Assembly (NCBI GenBank): GCA_019186985.1
Contig: JABARQ010000002.1
Coordinates: 43,745 to 107,744 of the forward strand
Length of the DNA: 64,000 nucleotides
Reading direction: 5' to 3'
Source: Prosthecobacter sp.
GTDB taxonomy: Bacteria > Verrucomicrobiota > Verrucomicrobiia > Verrucomicrobiales > Verrucomicrobiaceae
Shown here: piece by piece, positions 7,140-18,480 of the stretch
Numbering within the stretch: position 1 is the first letter of the stretch
Layout of the letters: each line of letters starts with the position of its first letter
Notes under the pieces: model-generated
Databases searched by the model: none
The model's input: only the letters and a program-made list of their open reading frames with translations
Told to the model about the DNA's origin: nothing
Position numbers and translations under genes: made by a program

Positions 7140-10100
7140 ATGTCCTTCCGTTTGTCCGCCGTTCTGGTCACGGCTTTTTCCTGCGCTCTGGCAGCATCCG
7201 CCCAGCAGTCCGCGACTCCGCCCGAAGTGCCTGCCGGTGCGGCCAAGCCCGCCGTCCCCGTGGCGCCGCCGATGCCCGGCCAGGTCAAGGCCGAGCCAAC
7301 GGCCTCACCGTCCCAGGGCAGGTTGCCGGAGATGCCGGCTCCTGCCATTTCGCCGGTGCCTCCGACGCCTTTGAGCAAGTCCCAGGGCACCGTTCCCTCG
7401 ACCAGCGGCAGCGGTCAGTTCATCGTTCATGGCAACGACCTCAGGCTGCGCAACGCCTTTTCAGCGCGCTGTGACGAGATCAGGGATGAGCTTTCCAAGC
7501 TGCTTCGCGACCCGCAGCCCTGGGTGCTGCCGGTGGTCGTGCTGTTGAATTCCGGAGAAAACGCCCGCCAGGCACCGCGCAGCGTTTCGACAAGCCTGGC
7601 TGAGGTGGCCGGCGGAGGCTTTCATCTGCAGGTGACGGTGAACCTGCGTCCTGACCTGCGCTCCCAGGACCTGCGTGCCGAGGTGGTGCGCGCGCTGCTT
7701 CTGGAGCGCGTGCTTCGCAGCCAGCCCGCCGTGACCAGCAAGCGGACGCTGCTGCTGCCCGAGTGGATGCAGGTCGGCGTCATCAAGGCCCTGGACTATC
7801 GCAAGCAGGCCCGCCCCAGCACCTTGTTCGCCGCGATTTTCAAGTCGGGCAGGATCTTTGGCATCGAGGAGATCATCGAGGCCTCCCCCACGCAGATGGA
7901 CGCCCTTTCCAGGACCATTTATGACACCTCCTGCTGCGCCTTGGTGCTGGCGCTGCTCGACCAGCCCGAAGGCAGCGCGCGCCTCAACCGTTTCCTGGCC
8001 AGCCTGGCGACTGACGCACGCTCGGAACGTGAGCTGCTGAACCTGGCCTTCCCCAGCTTTGCCTCCAGCAAGGCCAGCCTGAACAAATGGTGGGCCTTGC
8101 AGCTGGCGAACCTTTCCCGTCCCGGGCTGTCCGAGCCCCTGACTCCTGCGGAGACCCTGAAGGCGCTCGAGGAGGCGCTGACGCTGCGCTATCAGGCAAA
8201 GCCGAGCGAGATTCCCAGGCCGCGCCCTGTTCCTGTCCTGGCCAGCCTGGCGGCGCCTGAGAAGGAGCGTGAAAGGGTGGTCCTGGAGCCCGATCCCGCC
8301 GTGCTCGTGGAGGCAGGGGCCGATGAGCCCGGCAGGCTGAGGTCCTTCATTTCGATGCTCAACCCCTTCTCGCGACGCAAGACAAGCAACGCCGCCATCA
8401 TCGAGTCGGCCATCGAGGAGGCCGCCATCGAGGAGGCGCGCTCACAGGAGGATCAGAGCAGCGAGATCGTGGCCGCGGACGTTCAGGCAGGGGCTGTGGC
8501 CTCGGAGGGGCCCAGGACGGTGCCGACGGACGAGCGGAAGGGTTTTTTCAATCGTTGGTTCGGCGGCGGGGACGCGCCGGAGAAGGTGAAGCCGCAGGAA
8601 GAAAGGGCTGCGGAGGTCGAAAAGACGGAGGCAGGAGAGGGCGCGGCACCCTCCGGTGAGATCGTTCCGGCAGGCAGGCCTTCACGCTGGAATCCGCTGA
8701 ACTGGTTCAGGCGTGACAAGGAGGCCCTGGAGTCCTCCGAAGCCGAGCCCGGGCTTGAGACGTCCTCGCTGGACTTCTGGCGTGGAGATCATCCGGCCGC
8801 CCTGGTGATGCAGCAGGAGCTTGTTCCCGCCACGCCTCCCGCCGAAGCCAAGCCAACCTCCGCCGTCGAGGTTCCGGAGGACAAGCCCCAGCCCAAGAAG
8901 CGTGGTTTTCTTGGCATCTTCGGCAGCGGCAAAAAAAAGAAGGACAAGGAGGCTCCATCCGCCGAGAGCATGCCCGCCCCGGAGCCTGCGCCAGCCGGGC
9001 CCGATGCTTCCAAGGCCAAGGCCGACAAGGAGGAATCCCAGTCCGAAGCGGCTGCCCCGAAGAAGTCACCGCCGGAGTCTGCGCCAGCCAAGGAGGAGAC
9101 GGCCGCCGCCAAGAAGGGTGCGCCAGCCAAGGCCACGCTGGTGCCTGTCACCGAAGAACCGCCGTCCGGTGCGGCTGCCAAGCCCGAGGGCCAGGCCATG
9201 AAGGCCGGGGACGGCGCCGCCGAAGCTGATGCCGCCCCGATGCCCGCCGCTGATGAAAAGCAGGAGGCGGCCACGTCAGGCGCTCCTGGCAAGCGTGGTC
9301 CGGTGACCTTGAAGAGCCTGTTCGGCTTTGGCAAAAAGCCTGAGAAGGCCGGGAAGACGGAAGAGCCGGAGCCGATGCCTGCCGAGGGAGCTCCTCCCGG
9401 AGAAGACAAGGCAAAGATGACGGCCGGGCCGGATGGAGGCACGCCTGATGCCGAGGCTAAAAAGGAGACGCCCCCGGCGGAGAAAACCTCTGATTCCAAG
9501 GTGGCGGACAAGTCGAAGAAGGCCGCCTCCTCGAAGGCTGATGCTGAAAAAGCGGGGGGGAAGAAGATGGAGAAGTCCCAGGCCGAGGCTCCGAAGATCA
9601 CGGAAAAAGCTGAGCCCAGGACCATGGAGAAAGCCACACCCACGGTCACTGAAAAGCCGGTTTCCAAGCCCGTTGAAAAGCCGGAGCCCGCCCGGCCCGC
9701 TTCCGAACCGCCCAAGGCTGCGCCTTCTCCGGCACCCGCCATGGCGGAAAAGCCTGCCGCGCCTGCGCCTAAAGTGGAACCTCCGCCTCCGCCGTCCAAG
9801 CCCGTGGAAAAGCCCAGGGACGAGCCGCTGGTGGCGGCCGCCGTGCCGATTGAGGATTACGCCGCCATCCTGAAGCGTCCAGATCGCAGGGAAATCCTGC
9901 AGCACAACCTGGCCGCGCTGTCGGCCCTGCAGCACCGGAGTTCAGTGCTGTTCCGGCCCGTGGTCACCGAATACACGGCCCTGGTGGCCGAACTCATGGA
10001 AGGCAAGGCCAGGAATGTGGATGAGCGTCTCCAGCGCCTGCGTGAGCGCAGCAGGAAGGCCTATGAGCAGAGTCGTGCGGTCCGTGACCTTCTCGATGTG

Positions 10101-10247
10101 CATGAGGCCAATTCGGCCTCGGCCATGTCCGGCGCCTTTGAGGATTACCTGAAGCTTCCCGAACGAATTCAGGAAGAGCTGCCGCCGCGTCAGGATGCGA
10201 TCTCCAGGTACCTGGATGCGCTGGACCTCGAATTTTCGAAGCCCTGA
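7140..10247 (+). CDS. large exported protein with a Lys/Pro/Ala-rich disordered centre
   Basis: A 1035-residue protein of unknown function. The ATG at 7140 opens a clean signal peptide (ACALAASAQQ-type cleavage); a GTG at 7113 would add nine residues. Residues about 90-360 form a folded region rich in helices and containing a CC pair. Residues about 400-900 are very rich in Lys, Pro, Ala and Glu and almost certainly disordered. Spaced through this linker are five short basic-aromatic motifs, such as MLNPFSRRK, FFNRWFGG, NPLNWFRR, GFLGIFGSGKKKK and LKSLFGFGKK. The last 130 residues are again helical (LQHRSSVLFRPVV and similar). An A8 run at 8931-8938 stays in frame. A periplasmic or envelope-spanning scaffold is a guess. 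Confidence 0.75.
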   Translation: MSFRLSAVLVTAFSCALAASAQQSATPPEVPAGAAKPAVPVAPPMPGQVKAEPTASPSQGRLPEMPAPAISPVPPTPLSKSQGTVPSTSGSGQFIVHGNDLRLRNAFSARCDEIRDELSKLLRDPQPWVLPVVVLLNSGENARQAPRSVSTSLAEVAGGGFHLQVTVNLRPDLRSQDLRAEVVRALLLERVLRSQPAVTSKRTLLLPEWMQVGVIKALDYRKQARPSTLFAAIFKSGRIFGIEEIIEASPTQMDALSRTIYDTSCCALVLALLDQPEGSARLNRFLASLATDARSERELLNLAFPSFASSKASLNKWWALQLANLSRPGLSEPLTPAETLKALEEALTLRYQAKPSEIPRPRPVPVLASLAAPEKERERVVLEPDPAVLVEAGADEPGRLRSFISMLNPFSRRKTSNAAIIESAIEEAAIEEARSQEDQSSEIVAADVQAGAVASEGPRTVPTDERKGFFNRWFGGGDAPEKVKPQEERAAEVEKTEAGEGAAPSGEIVPAGRPSRWNPLNWFRRDKEALESSEAEPGLETSSLDFWRGDHPAALVMQQELVPATPPAEAKPTSAVEVPEDKPQPKKRGFLGIFGSGKKKKDKEAPSAESMPAPEPAPAGPDASKAKADKEESQSEAAAPKKSPPESAPAKEETAAAKKGAPAKATLVPVTEEPPSGAAAKPEGQAMKAGDGAAEADAAPMPAADEKQEAATSGAPGKRGPVTLKSLFGFGKKPEKAGKTEEPEPMPAEGAPPGEDKAKMTAGPDGGTPDAEAKKETPPAEKTSDSKVADKSKKAASSKADAEKAGGKKMEKSQAEAPKITEKAEPRTMEKATPTVTEKPVSKPVEKPEPARPASEPPKAAPSPAPAMAEKPAAPAPKVEPPPPPSKPVEKPRDEPLVAAAVPIEDYAAILKRPDRREILQHNLAALSALQHRSSVLFRPVVTEYTALVAELMEGKARNVDERLQRLRERSRKAYEQSRAVRDLLDVHEANSASAMSGAFEDYLKLPERIQEELPPRQDAISRYLDALDLEFSKP

Positions 10248-10302
10248 TGCTGCTCCGGCCGGCTGCTGAGCCAGCGCCTTCTCTGATGCAATCCTGACCA
10301 CC

Positions 10303-12039
10303 ATGCTTGAAGTTCAGAACCTCTCCTGCCTGGCGGCGTCCCATGAAGCTGGCATCTCCTGTGCATTGAATGAAGTCGCCTTCACGGTGAAGCCAGGGCA
10401 TCTTCTTCGTGTGGTGGGGGCGCCTGACAGCGGCAGGGGCCGTCTCATCCGGCTTCTGGCGGGACTGGAGCGGCCGGATTCCGGGAGCCTGCGCATCAAC
10501 AATGTGGAGGTTGCATCCCCCTCATGGCACCCGAATCACCTGGCGCTGGTTGCCTCGGCACCGGGAACGTTGACCGGGTCGCTGACGGTTCGTGAAACGC
10601 TCATGAGCGCCCATTTTCTGCGGGTGGGAGGCCGGACGGTGGAGGAGAGGGTGGACAAGGTTTCGCATCTGCTCGTCGGGCTCGGCATGGAAACCGTGGC
10701 TACAAGCCGTGTCGGCAGCCTGGGGCTGGCCCAGCGCCGACGTCTGAACCTGGCCCTTGCCCTGGTGTCGGACGCGCCCCTGGTGCTTTGTGATGCGCTC
10801 ACCGACGACCTCGACGTGAAGTCACAGCAGGAGATCACGGCACTGCTGAAGTACGTGTCCGAAGATGCGCCTGGGCGGGTTGTCGTGCATGCCACGCAGA
10901 GCCTGGCGAACCTGCAGTCCAGTGATTCCGTGCTCATCCTGCATGAAGGCTATGTCTGCTTTCACGGGCCAGCGAAGGCGGTCGCCCATTACTTCAGCAT
11001 CAACACCGTGGAGGAGCTTTATCCCCGGCTTGCCCAGCGACCTGCCGAACGCTGGGGGGAGTCCTGGTCAAGGCACCGGGACCAGTATTACGCGGCCTTC
11101 AGGCTGGTTGATGAAAGGCCTGCGGACGCGGCATTGAAAGAAGGGGCGGATGAAGGCAGCGAGGATCAAGGCGGGGAAAAGTTGGAAACGCAGGCCGTCT
11201 CCACGCTGGCGGATCCGGCGCCGCTGCCATCGGTCATGGCCCAGGTCCTGCATCTGCTGCGGAGACGCTGGACGCTTTGGCAGCGAAACCGGCGCGAATG
11301 GGTCGAGCATCTGGCCATGGTGATGCTCGCCCCGCTGACGGTGATGATGCTGGTGGCACCCAACACCGGTTATCTCTCGGAGCTTTGGAGTCAAAACGAC
11401 CGTGCTGAAGTGCTGTGGCCGGCCGCCTACACCTGTTCAATGCTGCTGTTCATCCAGGTGCTGCTCATCATGATCATCAGCCTGCGGTCCTCGGTGCGGG
11501 AGGTGGCGGGTGAGCGGGCGCTGTTTGAGCGGGAGCATGCCGGCGGCCTGCGGACTTCCGCCTACCTGGTCGCGAAGCTTGGGTTTCTCCTGCCGCTGAT
11601 GCTTGGACATGGGGCGGCCATGGTGTTTCTGACGGAGATGACAGGCGGCCTGCTGCCTGGAAACGGTGTGGTGCGCCTGGGGCTGCTGGTGCAGACCGGG
11701 GTGGCTTTCAGCTGCCTCTGCTTCGGCATCTCCGCGATCAGCCGCAACGCCGACCGGGCCCAGGGCCACGCCTGGAAGCTGTGGGCGGCCAATGTGCTGC
11801 TAGCGGGCGCCCTGCTGGGTTTCCCGAGGCCGCTGGGAGCGGTCATCCATCCCTTGGTCACGGCCTACTACGGCTGGTCGGGATGCGTGGACACCTTGTC
11901 CGGCATGGTGGCCTTCACGCCCATCACCCAGTTTGTCCGCACCTGGTTTGCCACGCCTGGAGAAGCCGCAGCCGCCCTGCTGCTGCAAGGCGCGGCCGGG
12001 GTTGTCCTGGCCGCCTATGGCTTGAAAAGGCGGCGCTGA
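10303..12039 (+). CDS. ABCG-type half transporter with a degenerate (pseudo) ATPase domain
   Basis: A 578-residue fusion of an ABC nucleotide-binding domain (about 1-230) and an ABC-2 type membrane domain (about 315-575, six hydrophobic segments). The order is that of ABCG/White-type half transporters. The ATPase motifs are broken: the Walker A position reads GAPDSGRG at 39-46, with Lys replaced by Arg45 and Ser/Thr by Gly46; the signature is LGLAQ (140-144) instead of LSGGQ; the Walker B glutamate is Ala165 (CDALTDDLD); and the H-loop histidine appears to be Gln199. The fold-determining residues around them remain, so this is not random decay. Energy-driven export by this protein alone seems unlikely. 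It may pair with an active subunit encoded elsewhere or act as a non-catalytic membrane scaffold. No partner ABC gene is adjacent. Confidence 0.85.
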   Translation: MLEVQNLSCLAASHEAGISCALNEVAFTVKPGHLLRVVGAPDSGRGRLIRLLAGLERPDSGSLRINNVEVASPSWHPNHLALVASAPGTLTGSLTVRETLMSAHFLRVGGRTVEERVDKVSHLLVGLGMETVATSRVGSLGLAQRRRLNLALALVSDAPLVLCDALTDDLDVKSQQEITALLKYVSEDAPGRVVVHATQSLANLQSSDSVLILHEGYVCFHGPAKAVAHYFSINTVEELYPRLAQRPAERWGESWSRHRDQYYAAFRLVDERPADAALKEGADEGSEDQGGEKLETQAVSTLADPAPLPSVMAQVLHLLRRRWTLWQRNRREWVEHLAMVMLAPLTVMMLVAPNTGYLSELWSQNDRAEVLWPAAYTCSMLLFIQVLLIMIISLRSSVREVAGERALFEREHAGGLRTSAYLVAKLGFLLPLMLGHGAAMVFLTEMTGGLLPGNGVVRLGLLVQTGVAFSCLCFGISAISRNADRAQGHAWKLWAANVLLAGALLGFPRPLGAVIHPLVTAYYGWSGCVDTLSGMVAFTPITQFVRTWFATPGEAAAALLLQGAAGVVLAAYGLKRRR

Positions 12040-12047
12040 ACCCGGCG

Positions 12048-12902
12048 TCAGCTGCGCAGCCAGTTGAAGAAGTTTTTCTTCTCCTCGCTCTCTGGCTGGC
12101 CGACGTCCCCGCCGCTGTCTTCCTGGGATGAAGGCATGACCAGGCCGGGTGGCGTGGTCATGGGGACAGGGGTGGGATGGCCGCCTGATTCACGGGTGAT
12201 GATGCTCGGAGGCAGGACGTGCTTCGGCAGCAGCGTGGTGCCAGGGATCATCGGAAACGAAGCCGTCTGCGCAGCAGGCGTTGGCGGCGGTTCTTCGGGG
12301 TCGATGAGGAAGTCGGGTGGTTCAGGCTCAGGCATGGCCGGCACTTCGGCTGCCGAGGGCGGCATGAGCTCGGTGGTTTCGATCCATGGATCGGTGGGAG
12401 GGAAGGGCTGAATTTCCGGCAGGGGCGGTGTCAAAGGTGAAACGGAGCCGGCAGGGCCGTCCGCCTCCCTGGACTCTCCAGCTTCAGGTTCGACTTGACC
12501 TGGGGAGGTCTCCTCAGAAAGCATTTCCAGGGAGGGGGCAAGCGCCGCACGCAGGTCATCCCAGGCGGGAGAACGAGTGTCTTCAAGCGGTGGCGTGACC
12601 GGCAGTGCGACGGCTGGTCCCATCGTTGGTTCGGCTTCGGGCGGCTGGTCCGGAGGCTGGATCGACTCATCCTGGAGCCCGGCCGGGGCGGGCGGGGCGA
12701 CGGTGGCAACGGCCTCCTCGGGCGGCTTTGCCTGAACGGGATCGGGACGGGCTTTCCGGCTGTTCCAAAAGTGCCACGCGAGGCCTGCGGAGAGGGCGAG
12801 GCCGGTGCGGCTCAGGCGGCTTGCTGCAACCACGCCTGCGGCCGCCGCCAGGGCGATCAGGGCCTGGCCTTTGAGATGGGAATTATCCGGTTTCGTCTCC
12901 AT
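12048..12902 (-). CDS. hypothetical protein with N-terminal hydrophobic pair and Pro/Glu-rich tail
   Basis: A 284-residue protein. The ATG at 12902 is chosen because it begins METKPDNSHLKGQAL and leads straight into two hydrophobic helices (about 10-45), whereas the longer frame runs into the gyrB upstream region. The rest is Pro/Glu/Ala-rich and probably disordered, ending in KKNFFNWLRS, an amphipathic basic-aromatic tail. That tail resembles the short FFNRWF-type motifs in the large exported protein at 7140-10247. It converges with the pseudo-ABC gene, with only 8 bp between the stops. Confidence 0.6.
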   Translation of the reverse strand: METKPDNSHLKGQALIALAAAAGVVAASRLSRTGLALSAGLAWHFWNSRKARPDPVQAKPPEEAVATVAPPAPAGLQDESIQPPDQPPEAEPTMGPAVALPVTPPLEDTRSPAWDDLRAALAPSLEMLSEETSPGQVEPEAGESREADGPAGSVSPLTPPLPEIQPFPPTDPWIETTELMPPSAAEVPAMPEPEPPDFLIDPEEPPPTPAAQTASFPMIPGTTLLPKHVLPPSIITRESGGHPTPVPMTTPPGLVMPSSQEDSGGDVGQPESEEKKNFFNWLRS

Positions 12903-13018
12903 GGCGCGGCAGGCTACTCCAGGGCGGCCAAGGCCCGCAACCCGAATGTCTTTTCGGGGTGTTTCCCCGGGGGGCGTGAAAGCTTGGAAAAAACAGCTGT
13001 TCAGCGGCAAAAAAGCCT

Positions 13019-15655
<2,637 letters not shown>

Positions 15656-15708
15656 GCTGACGCCGCGCAACCGCCAACCCTGATCCATAACACCCATTTT
15701 TCTTTCCC

Positions 15709-18435
15709 GTGGCCGAAGATCCTCAAACCCCGCCCGCCCCCGACAACCTGCCGAACGCCGTCCGGCCGATCAATGTCGACGAGGAGGTCAAGAACTCCTT
15801 CCTGGACTACTCGATGTCCGTCATCATCTCGCGCGCCCTGCCGGACGTGCGCGACGGCCTGAAGCCCTCCCAGCGCCGCCTGCTCTACGCGATGAACGAG
15901 CTCGGCGTGCAGCCGAACAAAAAGCATCTCAAGTGCGCGAAGATCGTCGGTGAGACGATGGGCAACTACCACCCGCACGGCGACCAGGCCATCTATCCGA
16001 CGCTGGTCAACATGGCGCAGCCCTGGGGCATCCGCGAGGCTCTCGTGGACGGCCAGGGGAACTTCGGCTCCGTCGAAGGCGACCCCCCGGCGGCCATGCG
16101 ATACACCGAGGCCCGCCTGACGCACCTCGGCAACATGATGCTGTCCGACCTGGACATGGAGACGGTGGACTGGGTTCCCAACTACGATGAGACGCGCGTG
16201 GAGCCCACCGTGCTGCCCTCGGCCTTCCCCCAGCTCCTCGTCAACGGCGGCACGGGCATTGCGGTCGGCATGGCCACGAACATGCCTCCGCACAACCTCG
16301 GCGAGATCGTCGACGGCATCTGCGCGCAGGTGGACAACCCGAACATCACCACGGCCGAGCTGAACGCGATCATCCCCGGTCCCGATTTCCCGACGGGATG
16401 CACCATCCACGGCATCGAGGGCATCCGTGAGTACTTCGAAACCGGCCACGGCAGCGTGCGCATCCGCGGCCATGCGGAGATCGTCGAGCACGGCAGCCGT
16501 GAGCAGATCATCATCACCGCCATCCCCTATGGCGTGAACCGAGCGGTGCTGGTCGAGCGCATCGCCGAGCTGGCCCAGGAGAAGGTGCTGCCGGAGATCA
16601 CCGGTGTGCGTGATGAGTCGGATGAAAACACCCGCGTCGTCGTGGACCTGCGTCGTGACGCCCGCGCCCAGGTGGTGTTGAACAACCTGTTCAAGCACAC
16701 CTCCCTGGAGACGAGCTTCGCCATCCACATGCTCGCCATCGACAGCCGCCGCCCGCGCGTGCTGTCGATCAAGGACGCCATCGCCTGCTACATCGAGCAC
16801 CGCCGCGAGGTCGTGCTGCGCCGCACGAGGTTCCTGCTCAAGAAGGCGGAGGAAAGGAGCGAGAAGCTGGAGGCCTTCCTGGGCGCCATCGGCCACCTGG
16901 ACGACTTCATCAAGATCATCCGCGACTCCCGCAACCGCGAGGAGGCCTTCCACCGCCTCAAGGCCTTCGACTTCAGCACGGAGACGGCGCGCGGACTCGG
17001 CATCATCATCCGCAGCCAGCCCTCCGTGAAGGGCGACCGCTATGTCTTCACCGACGTGCAGGTGAACCACATCCTCGAACTCCGCCTCTACCAGCTCACC
17101 GGCATGGAGCAGGACAAGGTGAAGGCCGAGTACGACTCCGTGCTGGCCGAGATCACCGACCTTCTCGACATCCTGGCCCGCGAGATCCGCGTGCTCACGA
17201 TCATCAAGGAGGAACTCCAGGCGATCCGCGTCAAGTATGGCACGCCGCGCCTGACCAAGATCGAGGCGGCCGAGGGCGAGATCCGCATCGAGGACCTCAT
17301 CGCCAACAAGCCCTACATCGTCACGCTGACCCACCGCGGCTACATCAAGCGCACACTTGCCTCCGAATACCGCCTTCAGGGCCGCGGTGGCAAGGGGCTC
17401 AAGGGCATGGAGACGCGCGAGGCCAGCGGTGATGACGAGGTGGGCGACTTCGTCGAGCATCTCTTCACCGCCAGCGCCCACGACTACCTCATGTTCTTCA
17501 CGAACACGGGCCGTGTCTATGTGGAGCGTGTCTATCAGCTTCCGGAAGCCACCCGTACGGGCAAGGGACGCAGCATCAAGAACGTGCTGAACCTCCGTCC
17601 TGCCATGACAGTGGAGCGCGAGAAGGACGGGCAGAAGTTCAAGGTCAGCTTCCCCGAGGAGAAGATCGCCGCGATCCTGCGCATCGAGGCCGCAGGCGCC
17701 GAGGACGAGGACATGTGGAGCCCGAACCGTTTCGTGCTGTTTGGCACCAAGGACGGCACCGTCAAGCGCACGGCCCTCGAGGACTTCAAGAACGTCCGCA
17801 AGGACGGCATCAACGCCATCAACATCGAGGACGGCAACGAGCTGATCCAGGTCATCCTGACCGATGGCAAAAGCCAGATCTGCATGAGCACCCATGAAGG
17901 CATGTGCGTCCGCTGCGAGGAGGACGACATCCGCGCGGTGGGCCGCAACAGCATCGGCGTGCGCGGCATCCGGCTGGAGGAGGGCGACTTCATGGTCAGC
18001 CTCACCGCCGTGGACTTTGCCAAGCAGATGCTGGTGGTTTCCGAGAACGGCCTGGGCAAGCGCACCTCGTTTGAAGAGTACCGCCTGACCAACCGGGGAG
18101 GCAAGGGGGTCATCACGATGAACGTCACCGAGAAGACCGGCAAGGTCGTGGCAGCGCTGGCGGTGGCGGAGGCCGACGAACTGATGCTGATGACCAGCAG
18201 CGGCCAGAGCGTGCGCATCCGGGTGAGCGAGATCCGCGAATGCGGCCGCAACGCCCAGGGCGTGAAGCTGATGAACCTTTCTGAAGGTGAGACCATCCAG
18301 GATGTGGCGACGGTGATTCCTGACGAGGAGGAGGCCGAGCCTGCCAAGGAGGAAGGATCCGAGCCGGCTGAGGTTGCCCCCGCTGCTGAGGAAGCATCTA
18401 CGGAGCCGCCTGAGCAACCCGCACCTGAAAACTGA
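15709..18435 (+). CDS. gyrA: DNA gyrase subunit A
   Basis: The DNA-cleaving and wrapping subunit of gyrase, 908 residues from a GTG start. The catalytic tyrosine is Tyr132 (AAMRYTE). The GyrA box appears as QGRGGKG, which marks gyrase rather than topoisomerase IV, followed by beta-pinwheel blades with repeated RGGKG and R-x-S-x-R elements. The last 40 residues are an acidic Glu/Pro/Ala tail. In the quinolone-resistance region the usual GDSAVYD reads GDQAIYP, so the positions equivalent to E. coli Ser83 and Asp87 are Gln93 and Pro97. It is co-transcribed with gyrB. A hairpin follows at 18450-18480. Confidence 0.97.
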   Translation: MAEDPQTPPAPDNLPNAVRPINVDEEVKNSFLDYSMSVIISRALPDVRDGLKPSQRRLLYAMNELGVQPNKKHLKCAKIVGETMGNYHPHGDQAIYPTLVNMAQPWGIREALVDGQGNFGSVEGDPPAAMRYTEARLTHLGNMMLSDLDMETVDWVPNYDETRVEPTVLPSAFPQLLVNGGTGIAVGMATNMPPHNLGEIVDGICAQVDNPNITTAELNAIIPGPDFPTGCTIHGIEGIREYFETGHGSVRIRGHAEIVEHGSREQIIITAIPYGVNRAVLVERIAELAQEKVLPEITGVRDESDENTRVVVDLRRDARAQVVLNNLFKHTSLETSFAIHMLAIDSRRPRVLSIKDAIACYIEHRREVVLRRTRFLLKKAEERSEKLEAFLGAIGHLDDFIKIIRDSRNREEAFHRLKAFDFSTETARGLGIIIRSQPSVKGDRYVFTDVQVNHILELRLYQLTGMEQDKVKAEYDSVLAEITDLLDILAREIRVLTIIKEELQAIRVKYGTPRLTKIEAAEGEIRIEDLIANKPYIVTLTHRGYIKRTLASEYRLQGRGGKGLKGMETREASGDDEVGDFVEHLFTASAHDYLMFFTNTGRVYVERVYQLPEATRTGKGRSIKNVLNLRPAMTVEREKDGQKFKVSFPEEKIAAILRIEAAGAEDEDMWSPNRFVLFGTKDGTVKRTALEDFKNVRKDGINAINIEDGNELIQVILTDGKSQICMSTHEGMCVRCEEDDIRAVGRNSIGVRGIRLEEGDFMVSLTAVDFAKQMLVVSENGLGKRTSFEEYRLTNRGGKGVITMNVTEKTGKVVAALAVAEADELMLMTSSGQSVRIRVSEIRECGRNAQGVKLMNLSEGETIQDVATVIPDEEEAEPAKEEGSEPAEVAPAAEEASTEPPEQPAPEN

Positions 18436-18449
18436 ACCTGCACCTTTGG

Positions 18450-18480
18450 ACGTGCCCGTTCCTGATCCGGGCGGGCACGT
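18450..18480. terminator. bidirectional hairpin between gyrA and the convergent gene
   Basis: Nine-base arms ACGTGCCCG (18450-18458) and CGGGCACGT (18472-18480) enclose a 13-nt loop. They fill the gap between the gyrA stop and the stop of the minus-strand gene. There is no U-tract on either side, so termination efficiency is uncertain. Confidence 0.55.

Noticed and set aside
8931..8938. A8 run as a programmed frameshift or slippage site
   Set aside because: The zero frame continues for more than 400 codons on both sides and encodes a Lys cluster; no alternative product or downstream structure is evident.
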